From assembly GCF_036759925.1 (NCBI RefSeq), contig NZ_JAPKIB010000020.1:1-64000 (forward strand): a stretch of DNA of 64,000 nucleotides, in the 5' to 3' direction. The notes under the pieces are model-generated. The model was given only the letters and a program-made list of their open reading frames with translations, was not told the DNA's origin and searched no databases. Positions 42,476 to 50,933 of this stretch are shown one piece after another. A program made the position numbers and the translations under genes. Position 1 is the first letter of the stretch; each line of letters opens with the position of its first letter. The DNA is from Kluyvera sp036759925. GTDB taxonomy: Bacteria > Pseudomonadota > Gammaproteobacteria > Enterobacterales > Enterobacteriaceae.

Positions 42476-43321
42476 TTATCCGCGTCTTGCACGTTGGATA
42501 TCGCGTACCCGTTGTTTTTCTGCACGTGCCATCAGATACCAGGCGATAAATCCGACAATTCCGACCACACCAAGAATAAGCGTCGCCAGGGCGTTAATCT
42601 CCGGATTCACCCCCATACGCACGCTGGAGAAGACCAGCATCGGCAGGGTTGTTGCACCTGGGCCCGAGACGAAGCTGGCAATCACCAGATCGTCGAGCGA
42701 CAGTGTGAAGGCAAGCAGCCAGCCGGAGACCACGGCGGGCATGATCATCGGCAGCGTAATAATGAAAAAGACCTTCAGCGGCGTCGCACCGAGATCCATC
42801 GCCGCCTCTTCAATCGAACGATCAAGTTCACGCAACCGCGATGAGATGACCACCGCCACGTAGGCCGTACAGAAGGTGACGTGCGCCAGCCAGATGGTCA
42901 GCATGCCTCGGTCGGCAGGCCAGCCAATAGCGTGACCCAGCGCCACGAACAGCAGCAGCAGCGACAGCCCGGTAATAACATCCGGCATAACCAGCGGCGC
43001 CGTTATCATAAAGGCAAAACCGTTGGACCCGCGAAAACGGCCAAAACGCACCATCACCACGGCAGCAATGGTGCCGAGGATAGCCGCCATGGTTGCCGCA
43101 CAGGCCGCAATCGTCAGGCTCAGCCCTACGGCGCTCATCATCGCATCATCGCGGAACAGCTCACCGTACCAGCGCGTCGACCAGCCCGCCCAGACGGTGA
43201 CCAGCTTCGAGCTGTTAAACGAGTAGACCACCAGCATCAGCATTGGCGCATAGAGGAAGGTAAAACCAATCACCAGGATCAGAATACGCCACGGCGATCT
43301 TACGGCAGGCAGGTTGTTCAT
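42476..43321 (-). CDS. potI: putrescine ABC transporter permease PotI
   Basis: 281 residues, six helices, with the permease loop EEAAMDLGATPLKVFFIITLP. Inner-membrane subunit of the PotFGHI putrescine importer. Its ATG overlaps the potH stop (ATGA). Confidence 0.96.
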   Translation of the reverse strand: MNNLPAVRSPWRILILVIGFTFLYAPMLMLVVYSFNSSKLVTVWAGWSTRWYGELFRDDAMMSAVGLSLTIAACAATMAAILGTIAAVVMVRFGRFRGSNGFAFMITAPLVMPDVITGLSLLLLFVALGHAIGWPADRGMLTIWLAHVTFCTAYVAVVISSRLRELDRSIEEAAMDLGATPLKVFFIITLPMIMPAVVSGWLLAFTLSLDDLVIASFVSGPGATTLPMLVFSSVRMGVNPEINALATLILGVVGIVGFIAWYLMARAEKQRVRDIQRARRG

Positions 43322-44271
43322 CCGTGGTCTCCCATCTGTTTTTGCTGATACTTATGGAACCACATGATCGGCACGATCAGCAGCAACAGCATCACTATCG
43401 CCACCGCCGAGGCCACCGGCCAGTCGCGGTTGTTAAAGAACTCCTGCCACAGCACACGACCAATCATAATGCTGTCCGGGCCGCCGAGCAGTTCCGGGAT
43501 CACAAACTCCCCGACCGCTGGAATAAACACCAGCATCGACCCGGCGATAATTCCACCTTTGGTGAGCGGCACAATCACGCTGAAGAAGGTTTTCAGCGGG
43601 CGAGCGCCCAGGTCCAGCGAGGCTTCCACCAACGAATAGTCGATACGGGTCAGCGCGGTGTAGATAGGCAGCACCATAAACGGTAGATAGGCGTAGACAA
43701 TGCCAATATAGACCGCCAGATTGGTGTGCAGAATCGTCAGCGGCTGATCGATAACGCCCAACCACATCAAGAAGTTATTCAGAATGCCGTTGTTTTTCAG
43801 GATCCCCATCCACGCATAAACGCGGATTAAGAATGATGTCCACGACGGCAGAATCACCAACAGCAGCAGAATATTGCGCGTTGATGGTTTGCTGTGCGCC
43901 ACCGCCCACGCCAATGGGTAGCCGAGCAGCAGACAGAAGAGAGTCGAGATCCCCGCCACCTGCAATGATTGCAGGTAGGCCTCGAAGTAGAGCGGATCGT
44001 CGGTGAGCTGCAGGAAGTTGCCGAAGTTCAGGGCAATGGTGAGCTGACCGTCGGCCCACTCCATGAGATCGGTATACGGCGGGATCGCGCGCGCCATCTC
44101 CGCCAGGCTGATTTTGAAAACAATCAGGAACGGCAGCAGAAACAGCAGGATCAGCCACACGTACGGCATGGCAATGACTAGCTTGCGCCCGTGCTTCATA
44201 TTGATGCGCGCTAGCCACAGGACGAAGCCGCCCGGTTTGCGCGAACGGGCTGGTGGTTCAAACGTACTCAT
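43318..44271 (-). CDS. potH: putrescine ABC transporter permease PotH
   Basis: 317 residues, six helices after a 30-residue cytosolic N-terminus, with the loop EASLDLGARPLKTFFSVIVP. Pairs with PotI. Nine bases separate it from potG. Confidence 0.96.
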   Translation of the reverse strand: MSTFEPPARSRKPGGFVLWLARINMKHGRKLVIAMPYVWLILLFLLPFLIVFKISLAEMARAIPPYTDLMEWADGQLTIALNFGNFLQLTDDPLYFEAYLQSLQVAGISTLFCLLLGYPLAWAVAHSKPSTRNILLLLVILPSWTSFLIRVYAWMGILKNNGILNNFLMWLGVIDQPLTILHTNLAVYIGIVYAYLPFMVLPIYTALTRIDYSLVEASLDLGARPLKTFFSVIVPLTKGGIIAGSMLVFIPAVGEFVIPELLGGPDSIMIGRVLWQEFFNNRDWPVASAVAIVMLLLLIVPIMWFHKYQQKQMGDHG

Positions 44272-44280
44272 AGCCCCTCC

Positions 44281-45414
44281 TTAAACCGTCAACACCACGC
44301 AGCTATCAGCATCCCAGCACAGACGTACCTCATCGCCCCAGGTCGGTAATCCTTTCTGGTAGCGATGAGCGTTCTGCAACTGGGCGCTGATCATCTGCCC
44401 GCTTTTGAGCCGCACGTGGTAAATGGAGAGATCGCCCAGATAGGCGATATGCACCACTTCACCGACGGCAAAGTTATAGCCGTCCGCAGGTGGCTCTTCG
44501 CAAAGCATGATTTTTTCCGGGCGCAGCGCGACGTACACCGGGACGTTATCGACGACTGAGGCATCCGGATCGACCTTCAGCGGGTGCACCAGCCCCGGTG
44601 AATCAATCACCAGGCCATCGTCCTCACGCGACTTCAGCAGCCCCTCGAATACGTTAACCGAGCCAATAAACTCAGCGCTGTAACGGGTAGTCGGGTGCTC
44701 GTAAATCTCTTCCGGCTCGCCAATTTGCACGAACTTGCCACGGTTCATAATGGCAATGCGCCCGGCCATGGTCATTGCCTCTTCCTGGTCGTGGGTCACC
44801 ATGACGCAGGTGACGCCAACGCGTTCCAGAATATCGACCACTTCCAGCTGCATGCGGTCACGCAGCTTTTTATCCAGCGCACCCATCGGTTCATCCAGCA
44901 ACAGCAGCTTTGGGCGCTTCGCCAGGCTTCGTGCTAATGCCACGCGCTGACGCTGCCCACCGGAAAGCTGGTGCGGTTTGCGTTTGGCAAACTCCTGCAT
45001 GTGCACCAGCGCCAGCATCTCGGCAACGCGAGCGGTAATTTCCGCTTTCGGCAGCTTGTCCTGCTTGAGCCCGAAGGCGATGTTCTGCTCCACGGTCATG
45101 TGCGGAAACAGCGCGTAGGACTGGAACATCATATTGATCGGCCGCAGATAAGGCGGGACGTGCGCCAGGTCGACGCCGTCCAGCATAATTTGCCCAGCTG
45201 TCGGTTGTTCAAAGCCTGCCAGCATACGCAGCAGAGTCGATTTTCCGCAGCCGGAGGGTCCCAGCAGCGCAAAGATTTCGCCTTTGTAAATAGTGAGGTT
45301 AACGTCGTCTACGGCATGTTGGCCGTCGAAAGATTTGGTCAGGTTACGGATTTCCAGCAGCGGGGTGAGCGCTTTGCGGGTTTTCGCCTGCGGGCGGGGA
45401 ATAGCGTCGTTCAA
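44281..45414 (-). CDS. potG: putrescine ABC transporter ATP-binding protein PotG
   Basis: 377 residues from TTG 45414 (MNDAIPRPQAK), matching the K-12 length, with GGAG nine bases upstream; another in-frame TTG at 45432 lies before that ribosome site. Walker A GPSGCGKSTLL near 52, signature LSGGQRQRVALARSL, Walker B LLLLDEPMGALD, C-terminal TOBE domain. Energises PotFGHI. Confidence 0.95.
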   Translation of the reverse strand: MNDAIPRPQAKTRKALTPLLEIRNLTKSFDGQHAVDDVNLTIYKGEIFALLGPSGCGKSTLLRMLAGFEQPTAGQIMLDGVDLAHVPPYLRPINMMFQSYALFPHMTVEQNIAFGLKQDKLPKAEITARVAEMLALVHMQEFAKRKPHQLSGGQRQRVALARSLAKRPKLLLLDEPMGALDKKLRDRMQLEVVDILERVGVTCVMVTHDQEEAMTMAGRIAIMNRGKFVQIGEPEEIYEHPTTRYSAEFIGSVNVFEGLLKSREDDGLVIDSPGLVHPLKVDPDASVVDNVPVYVALRPEKIMLCEEPPADGYNFAVGEVVHIAYLGDLSIYHVRLKSGQMISAQLQNAHRYQKGLPTWGDEVRLCWDADSCVVLTV

Positions 45415-45471
45415 TCTGGTGCTCTCCGGCAAAATACAAATATCGATATGGCCCGGTCGTCATATCAACCT

Positions 45472-45523
45472 CTGGACACCGACCGCATGGCCGATGTCCA
45501 GATTGGGGCAGATGCACTGCCCC
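45472..45523 (-). promoter_or_regulatory. two stem-loops between potF and potG
   Basis: A 7-bp perfect stem extended by imperfect pairing (CTGGACA / TGTCCAG, 45472-45501), and GGGGCA / TGCCCC (45505-45510 with 45518-45523). There is no T run, so they are more likely to stabilise the 3' end of the potF message and lower potG output than to terminate fully. Such structures are common after genes for abundant binding proteins. Confidence 0.5.
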
Positions 45524-45555
45524 GGTGCATATTCATCACCTTATAGATGATTGAA

Positions 45556-46668
45556 TTATTTCCCGCTTTTTACTTTGGTCCATGCGCGGGTTCTCACGCG
45601 ATCAATTTTTGGATCCTGGACCTTCAGCGTAAACAGCTTGGCGAACACATCTGCCGGCGGGTAAATCGCCGGGTTATCGCGAATTTCCGGGCTAACCAGC
45701 GGCGTCGAGGCTTTGTTACCGTTAGCGTAGAACACGTGGTCGCTGATATGGGCAATCACGTCCGGACGCATCAGGTAGTTAAGGAACTGATAGGCTTCAT
45801 CTTTATTCTTCGCATCGGCTGGCATGGCGAAGACATCAAAGAAGGCCAGTGCACCCTCTTTCGGAATAAAGTAAGAAACATTTACGCCGTTTTTCGCTTC
45901 TTTGGCACGGTTTGCCGCCTGCCACACATCACCCGCCCAGCCGATAGCCACGCAGATATCGCCGTTCGCCAGATCGTTAATGTACTGAGAGGAGTGGAAG
46001 TAGCGGATGTTAGGACGCAGTTTCAGCAATAGATCGGTTGCCGGGCCGGTGTAGTCATCCGCTTTGGTGCTGTTCGGGTCTTTGCCCAGGTAGTTCAGCA
46101 CGGTGGCAAAGACCTCTTCTGGCGCATCAAGGAAGGAGACACCACAGCTTTTCAGCTTTTCCAGGTTTTCCGGTTTCATCACCAGATCCCAGCTGTTCAA
46201 CGGCGCATCTTTGCCCAACACGGCTTTGACCTTGTCGACGTTGTAGCCGATACCAGTGGTCGCCCATAAATAAGGCATCGCGTATTTGTTTTCCGGGTCG
46301 TGTTTAGCCACCAGCTTCAGCACATCCGGGTCGAGGTTTTTCCAGTTTGGCAGCTTGCTCTTATCGAGCGGCTGGAACACGCCGGCGGTGAGCTGGCGCT
46401 CGAGGAAGCTGGCCGACGGCACCACCAGGTCAAAACCGGTGCTGCCCGCCATCAGTTTGCCTTCCAGCACTTCGTTAGAGTCAAACACGTCATAGACGAC
46501 TTTAATTCCGGTCTCTTTCTCAAAATTCGCTACGGTGTCCGGCGCGATATAGTCAGACCAGTTATAGATATGCAGCGTTTTTTGTTCCGCAGCGAGCACG
46601 CTTGCCGAGGCGGCCATCAGCACACCCGTCACCAGACCTGTTAACCATTTTTTATTTAAGGCGGCCAT
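45556..46668 (-). CDS. potF: putrescine-binding periplasmic protein PotF
   Basis: 370 residues, as in K-12. Signal peptide ending ASASVLAAE, then an SBP_bac_8/PotD-like fold starting LHIYNWSDYIAPDTV. First gene of potFGHI. AAGGATAAG precedes the ATG. Confidence 0.96.
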   Translation of the reverse strand: MAALNKKWLTGLVTGVLMAASASVLAAEQKTLHIYNWSDYIAPDTVANFEKETGIKVVYDVFDSNEVLEGKLMAGSTGFDLVVPSASFLERQLTAGVFQPLDKSKLPNWKNLDPDVLKLVAKHDPENKYAMPYLWATTGIGYNVDKVKAVLGKDAPLNSWDLVMKPENLEKLKSCGVSFLDAPEEVFATVLNYLGKDPNSTKADDYTGPATDLLLKLRPNIRYFHSSQYINDLANGDICVAIGWAGDVWQAANRAKEAKNGVNVSYFIPKEGALAFFDVFAMPADAKNKDEAYQFLNYLMRPDVIAHISDHVFYANGNKASTPLVSPEIRDNPAIYPPADVFAKLFTLKVQDPKIDRVRTRAWTKVKSGK

Positions 46669-47073
46669 ATCTCTTATCCTTCTCGTCGCCCGTTAACAAA
46701 CGGGCCAAATATACGCAATTTAGAGTATGCAAAAATCATGCATATTTTTTCGTACTGCATGAAAGAGAAGAGACCGGGCTCCCCTGCAGTCATTGCTCGC
46801 TTTATCAATGCAAGAACCTCGCCAACAATAGATATTGCCAGCAATAAATAGGGGAGCATCGATATGTCGCAAGGATAACTGTAGCCCGAACTGGAGGCCA
46901 TAGGTCAGCGTAAAAAACGCCTTTTATCAATTTTTTATGCAAGATCACTCTATCTGATAAGCCAAAAGGGGCAATCAGGTAGTGAATGAATCTTTAAAAA
47001 TAGGTTAAATGCAGAATAAAAGCAGGTAATACGCAGCCACTATGGCAGTGACTGCGCTAATTCACGGGGATGA
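46669..47073. promoter_or_regulatory. ybjN-potF intergenic region
   Basis: 405 bp without a gene. ybjN ends at 47074 and is on the same strand, so this is potF's upstream region. It is AT-rich near 46720-46760 and 46910-47010. An inverted repeat, CCCGTTAACAAACGGG, lies at 46689-46704. No regulator site was assigned. Confidence 0.4.
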
Positions 47074-47553
47074 TTAGTGAAGAAAATGGTACTGGATATC
47101 TTCCGGCGGCTGTTCTTCGTCTTCCGGCTTATAAAGCAACTGATGTGCGTTTGCCTCGAGGATCACCATCGAAACCTGCTCTTCGCTCTGCGTTGCGAAG
47201 GCGGCGAACTGTTCGTACGTCACCCCCACGCCTACGGATAAAGACTGGCAAACCACCAGCTTTGGCAGATTATCATCCTGCATATCGAGAAACGCCTTAA
47301 CCGTCAGCGAACTGGCGTTAATAGCGGAGAGATCGGCACCCAGCGCCAGCAGCGCGGATGGCTTGACCTCAGCCAGCGCCGAGAACAGCACGACGTTATC
47401 GATGAGATCAATTTTGGCATCGAAGACGCCTTCAAAATTTTGCATATGCGGCAGGTGCAGCGCCTGACAGGTGTCGCACTCAAAAAAGCTCATGCCCATT
47501 TCGTCGAGCCACTGACGTAACGTATCCAGACTCGGGACGACGAGAGAATCCAT
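47074..47553 (-). CDS. ybjN: YbjN family regulator-like protein
   Basis: 159 residues, one longer than remembered K-12 YbjN. Starts MDSLVVPSLDTLRQWL and contains KAFLDMQDDNLPKLVVCQSL. YbjN belongs to a family with a type III secretion chaperone-like fold. In E. coli its level affects motility, biofilm and stress phenotypes, but its molecular function is not settled. 128 bp after rimK on the same strand. Confidence 0.92.
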   Translation of the reverse strand: MDSLVVPSLDTLRQWLDEMGMSFFECDTCQALHLPHMQNFEGVFDAKIDLIDNVVLFSALAEVKPSALLALGADLSAINASSLTVKAFLDMQDDNLPKLVVCQSLSVGVGVTYEQFAAFATQSEEQVSMVILEANAHQLLYKPEDEEQPPEDIQYHFLH

Positions 47554-47681
47554 ATTGCCTATGACCTCATGCGGTAAAGTAAAACATTCCAGACAAACAA
47601 ATTACCGGACGGCAGCCCGGTATAAGTACGAGAGTAGCGCATAGCTTACGCAAAAAAGTCGTCACATACCATGAAAGCGCA

Positions 47682-48584
47682 CTATCCACCGATTTTCAGA
47701 CAAAATCCGGGGTGTGCCTGACGCTCGATCCACTCGATCATTTTTCCAGCAATATCGATGCCGGTGGTGGTCTCCACCCCTTCCAGCCCCGGCGACGCAT
47801 TCACTTCCATCACCAGCGGGCCACGGCTGGCGCGCAGAATATCCACGCCCGCCACATCCAGACCGAGCGTTTGTGCCGCCTTAATAGCGATCGCCCGTTC
47901 AGCCGGGGTGATCTCGGCCACCGTCGCCACGCCGCCGCGGTGCAGGTTAGAACGAAAATCGCCTGATTTTGCCCGGCGTTCAATCGATGCCACCACTTCA
48001 TTGCCGACCACCAGGCAGCGAATATCGCGGCCTTTGGCCTCTTCGATATATTCCTGCACCAGGATATGCGCATTCAGCCCGCGAAACGCGTCAATTACGC
48101 TTTCCGCCGCCTGCCGCGTTTCAGCGAGCACCACGCCAATCCCCTGCGTGCCTTCCACCAGTTTTACCACCAGCGGCGCACCACCCACCATGTCGATAAG
48201 ATCGCTGGTATCGTCCGGCGAATGGGCAATGCCGGTGACCGGCAGGTCGATACCCTGGCGCGCCAGCAGTTGCAGCGATCGCAGCTTGTCGCGAGCGCGG
48301 GTAATGGCCACCGATTCGTTGAGTGGGTAACTGCCCAGCATCTCAAACTGGCGCAGCGTCGCCATGCCGTAATAGGTAATCGCCGAGCCAATACGTGGGA
48401 TCACCGCATCGTAGTGTGGCAGCTGTCGACCTTTATAGTGTATCGACGAGGCCGCCGGGTCGACGTTCATATAGCAGGACAGCGGGTCGAGCACTTCAAC
48501 AATATGGCCGCGACGCTGGGCGGCTTCGCGCAGGCGCTTACACGAAAAGAGCGTTCCATCCCGGGACAATATGGCGATTTTCAC
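47682..48584 (-). CDS. rimK: ribosomal protein S6 glutamate ligase RimK
   Basis: ATP-grasp enzyme that adds glutamates to the C-terminus of S6. 300 residues, as in K-12. ATP-grasp elements: PLVVKLVEGTQGIGV (about 137-151), LVQEYIEEAKGRDIRCLVVG, and the Mg-binding VMEVNASPGLEG near 256-267. Downstream of nfsA in the ybjC-nfsA-rimK-ybjN group. Confidence 0.96.
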   Translation of the reverse strand: MKIAILSRDGTLFSCKRLREAAQRRGHIVEVLDPLSCYMNVDPAASSIHYKGRQLPHYDAVIPRIGSAITYYGMATLRQFEMLGSYPLNESVAITRARDKLRSLQLLARQGIDLPVTGIAHSPDDTSDLIDMVGGAPLVVKLVEGTQGIGVVLAETRQAAESVIDAFRGLNAHILVQEYIEEAKGRDIRCLVVGNEVVASIERRAKSGDFRSNLHRGGVATVAEITPAERAIAIKAAQTLGLDVAGVDILRASRGPLVMEVNASPGLEGVETTTGIDIAGKMIEWIERQAHPGFCLKIGG

Positions 48585-48680
48585 CCTTTACCTCTCCAAA
48601 AAAGCCGCTAAAAAAACCGGCGTATCATACGCTTTTCGCATCCACGGAGGCTTGAGCCCCGGCACAAATTCGTTAATGAA

Positions 48681-49403
48681 TCAGCGCGTAGCAAACCCCT
48701 GCTGATGCAGATAATCAAGAATAAACGGGCGGCTCTCTTTGATGAGCGTGCGGCGAATATGGTCGCTCCAGGTATCACGACGCGCATTGGTGCTGCGCGA
48801 TAAATAGTACTGGGCAAGATCTTCGTCGTACTGCGCCAGCACTTCAGGGTTCATCGGCTGATAGTGGTTTTCATGCACCACCAGTGCGGCCGGCAGACGC
48901 GGCTTGAGATCCGGGTGGCTGGCAGGCCAGCCAAGGCACAGACCAAAGAGCGGCAGTACGTGCTTTGGCAGCTTCAGCAGTTCCGTCACTTGCGCAATAT
49001 TATTGCGCAGTCCGCCGATATAGACGCCGCCCAATCCCAGAGATTCAGCGGCGGTCAGCGCGTTTTGCGCCATCAGCGAGGTGTCCACCACGCCGAGCAG
49101 CAGCTGTTCCGCCAGACCCAGCTGCGCCTCAGGGCAAATCTGCAGATGGCGATTAAAGTCGGCGCAAAATACCCAGAACTCCGCCGCCTGTGCGACGTGT
49201 TCCTGGCCGCCGGTCAGCTTGACCAGTTGTTCACGCATAGCGCTATCGGTGATACGGATAATCGAGCTGCACTGTAAAAAGCTGGAGCTGGAAGTGGCCT
49301 GGGCGCTGGCGATAATCGCACTACGCTGTTCGTCGCTTATCGGCTCGCCGGTAAAATGGCGAATAGAGCGATGGTTAAGCAGAACCTCAATGGTCGGAGT
49401 CAT
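48681..49403 (-). CDS. nfsA: oxygen-insensitive NADPH nitroreductase NfsA
   Basis: FMN enzyme reducing nitroaromatics (nitrofuran activation) and quinones. 240 residues, as in K-12. Flavin-binding NHRSIRHFTGEPI at the N-terminus and GGVYIGGLRNN near 125-135. Its start lies 17 bases inside ybjC, so it is coupled. Loss of this gene is a common route to nitrofurantoin resistance; here it is intact. Confidence 0.96.
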   Translation of the reverse strand: MTPTIEVLLNHRSIRHFTGEPISDEQRSAIIASAQATSSSSFLQCSSIIRITDSAMREQLVKLTGGQEHVAQAAEFWVFCADFNRHLQICPEAQLGLAEQLLLGVVDTSLMAQNALTAAESLGLGGVYIGGLRNNIAQVTELLKLPKHVLPLFGLCLGWPASHPDLKPRLPAALVVHENHYQPMNPEVLAQYDEDLAQYYLSRSTNARRDTWSDHIRRTLIKESRPFILDYLHQQGFATR

Positions 49404-49665
49404 CTTTTTTTTCCTTGTCTCGCGGCAGGTTAGGGTTCATCAGCTGTGGAGCGACAGCGCGGGCAATACCCCAAAAAAGGACGCCCGCGGCGGGCAGCAT
49501 CAGCGCAATGCCGAGAAAGATCATCACTACCGCTGCCAGTTGGCTGGCAAACGGCGCGGGCAGCGTAATGTACTGATTGAGCGATAGCCACGCCACCGCC
49601 AGCACAATCATGCCGACCGTCTCCAGAATTAAAACGCTTTTCGGTAGTGCTCCGAGCGAACGCAT
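49387..49665 (-). CDS. ybjC: inner-membrane protein YbjC
   Basis: 92 residues, two membrane helices (about 10-30 and 43-73), and a charged C-tail (DKEKKDDSDH). Function unknown. First gene of ybjC-nfsA; in E. coli it is a SoxS/MarA target. A marbox-like stretch may exist near 49690-49715, but the match is too weak to call. Confidence 0.9.
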   Translation of the reverse strand: MRSLGALPKSVLILETVGMIVLAVAWLSLNQYITLPAPFASQLAAVVMIFLGIALMLPAAGVLFWGIARAVAPQLMNPNLPRDKEKKDDSDH

Positions 49666-49875
49666 GCTTCTCCTCCTGTGAACCCTTAGCGCATTTTGAT
49701 AGCTAATTGATGACGATTATAACGGTATGTGGATGAAAAATAATTAGCGAGACATAGCCAGAATGAATCAGAGTAACAGGCAGAACCTTCTTTCGCCTTC
49801 CACCATCGCGCCGCATAATGAGCGCCATTCGCCGACAGGCACGTTGATTATTCCGCTCGTTTGAGGAGAAACACT

Positions 49876-50139
49876 ATGTTTACCGTAATTTTTGGTCGTC
49901 CAGGCTGCCCTTACTGTGTACGTGCAAAAGAGCTGGCGGAAAAGCTGACCCAGGAGCGTGATGATTTCAACTACCGCTACGTAGATATCCATGCGGAAGG
50001 CATCACAAAAGCCGACCTGGAAAAAACCGTCGGCAAGCCGGTAGAAACCGTGCCGCAGATTTTTGTCGATCAGAAACACATTGGTGGATGCACAGACTTT
50101 GAAGCCTGGGCGAAAGAGAATCTCGGCCTGTTTGCCTGA
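49876..50139 (+). CDS. grxA: glutaredoxin 1
   Basis: 87 residues from ATG 49876, seven bases after GAGGAG; an in-frame start five codons earlier is ignored. Active site CPYC at 11-14, glutathione-binding TVPQIF and GGCTDF. Reduces ribonucleotide reductase and OxyR. Two residues longer than K-12, with Cys in place of Tyr in GGYTDF. Divergent from ybjC. Confidence 0.96.
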   Translation: MFTVIFGRPGCPYCVRAKELAEKLTQERDDFNYRYVDIHAEGITKADLEKTVGKPVETVPQIFVDQKHIGGCTDFEAWAKENLGLFA

Positions 50140-50150
50140 TAACACCATCA

Positions 50151-50180
50151 ACGCCCGCGCTTAAAGCGGGCGTTTGTTTT
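50151..50180. terminator. shared grxA / ybjM terminator
   Basis: An 8-bp perfect stem (ACGCCCGC / GCGGGCGT), 7-nt loop, T-rich end. The ybjM stop codon lies in the loop. Confidence 0.8.
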
Positions 50181-50553
50181 CTCGCCGCTTTTCGTGCAGC
50201 AGCGAGCTGATAAACAGGTAGCACAAGGCACCGAGCGCACACCAGAACACGGCGCTGAAAAGCCAGGCCAGTTCCTGCCAGAACGAACGATCGCTGCTGA
50301 AGAAGAGACGCATCAGGACAAGACAGAGCGGTGCCGCAAGTATGGCGCCGACCAGCGGACGCAGCACCCGACGACGCGATGAGATAAAACTCGAGACAAC
50401 GCCAGGGATAATAAAGAACAGCAGCCCCAACTCAGGACTTCCGCTCGCGCGAAACGCGCCCTTCACGTTCAGAATCAGTGAAAAAAAGACCACAATAAAG
50501 AGTAAGAAGCAGCAAATAACCCCTGCCCAACCGCGTTCAGTTTTCACACGCAT
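50161..50553 (-). CDS. ybjM: inner-membrane protein YbjM
   Basis: 130 residues, four membrane helices, with conserved segments ELGLLFFIIPG and SFWQELAWLFSAVFWCALGA like K-12 YbjM. Function unknown. Convergent with grxA, its stop inside the shared terminator. Confidence 0.9.
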   Translation of the reverse strand: MRVKTERGWAGVICCFLLFIVVFFSLILNVKGAFRASGSPELGLLFFIIPGVVSSFISSRRRVLRPLVGAILAAPLCLVLMRLFFSSDRSFWQELAWLFSAVFWCALGALCYLFISSLLHEKRRENKRPL

Positions 50554-50933
50554 CTCCTGAAAATATCTCTATCAAACCCCAGACTTCGCCCTCACGGACA
50601 CCCAGTCAGATAAAGTTGTTGGCTTTCCCTGCCAAAACTTCGCTACATTTTATCTATCAGACTTTTCGGAACGTTCTCCCGGGCATGGAAAAAACCGATA
50701 CCCGATGATTCACTCTCTTGCTGTCGTGATACAGCCTGATTGATCTTATGTTATGTGTACTAAAAGCGATTGTTGCTAGCCGTAGCTATCAGGAACGATT
50801 AAACTACTGACCGCTATTTTCTGGTTATTCTTCGGGTTTCTGATAGCGAAATGCATACCATAGCCCGTGGTCAACAGTAGACCAAATAGCCATTCCTTTC
50901 AACACGTTACTGGTAAACGATAAGTTAGACTCC
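50554..50933. promoter_or_regulatory. divergent ybjM / ybjL intergenic region
   Basis: 380 bp without a gene. Moderately AT-rich. It must hold both promoters; no element was clear enough to call. Confidence 0.4.

Noticed and set aside
49666..49875. OxyR site for grxA and marbox for ybjC
   Set aside because: Both are known in E. coli, but matches here were too weak by eye to place.
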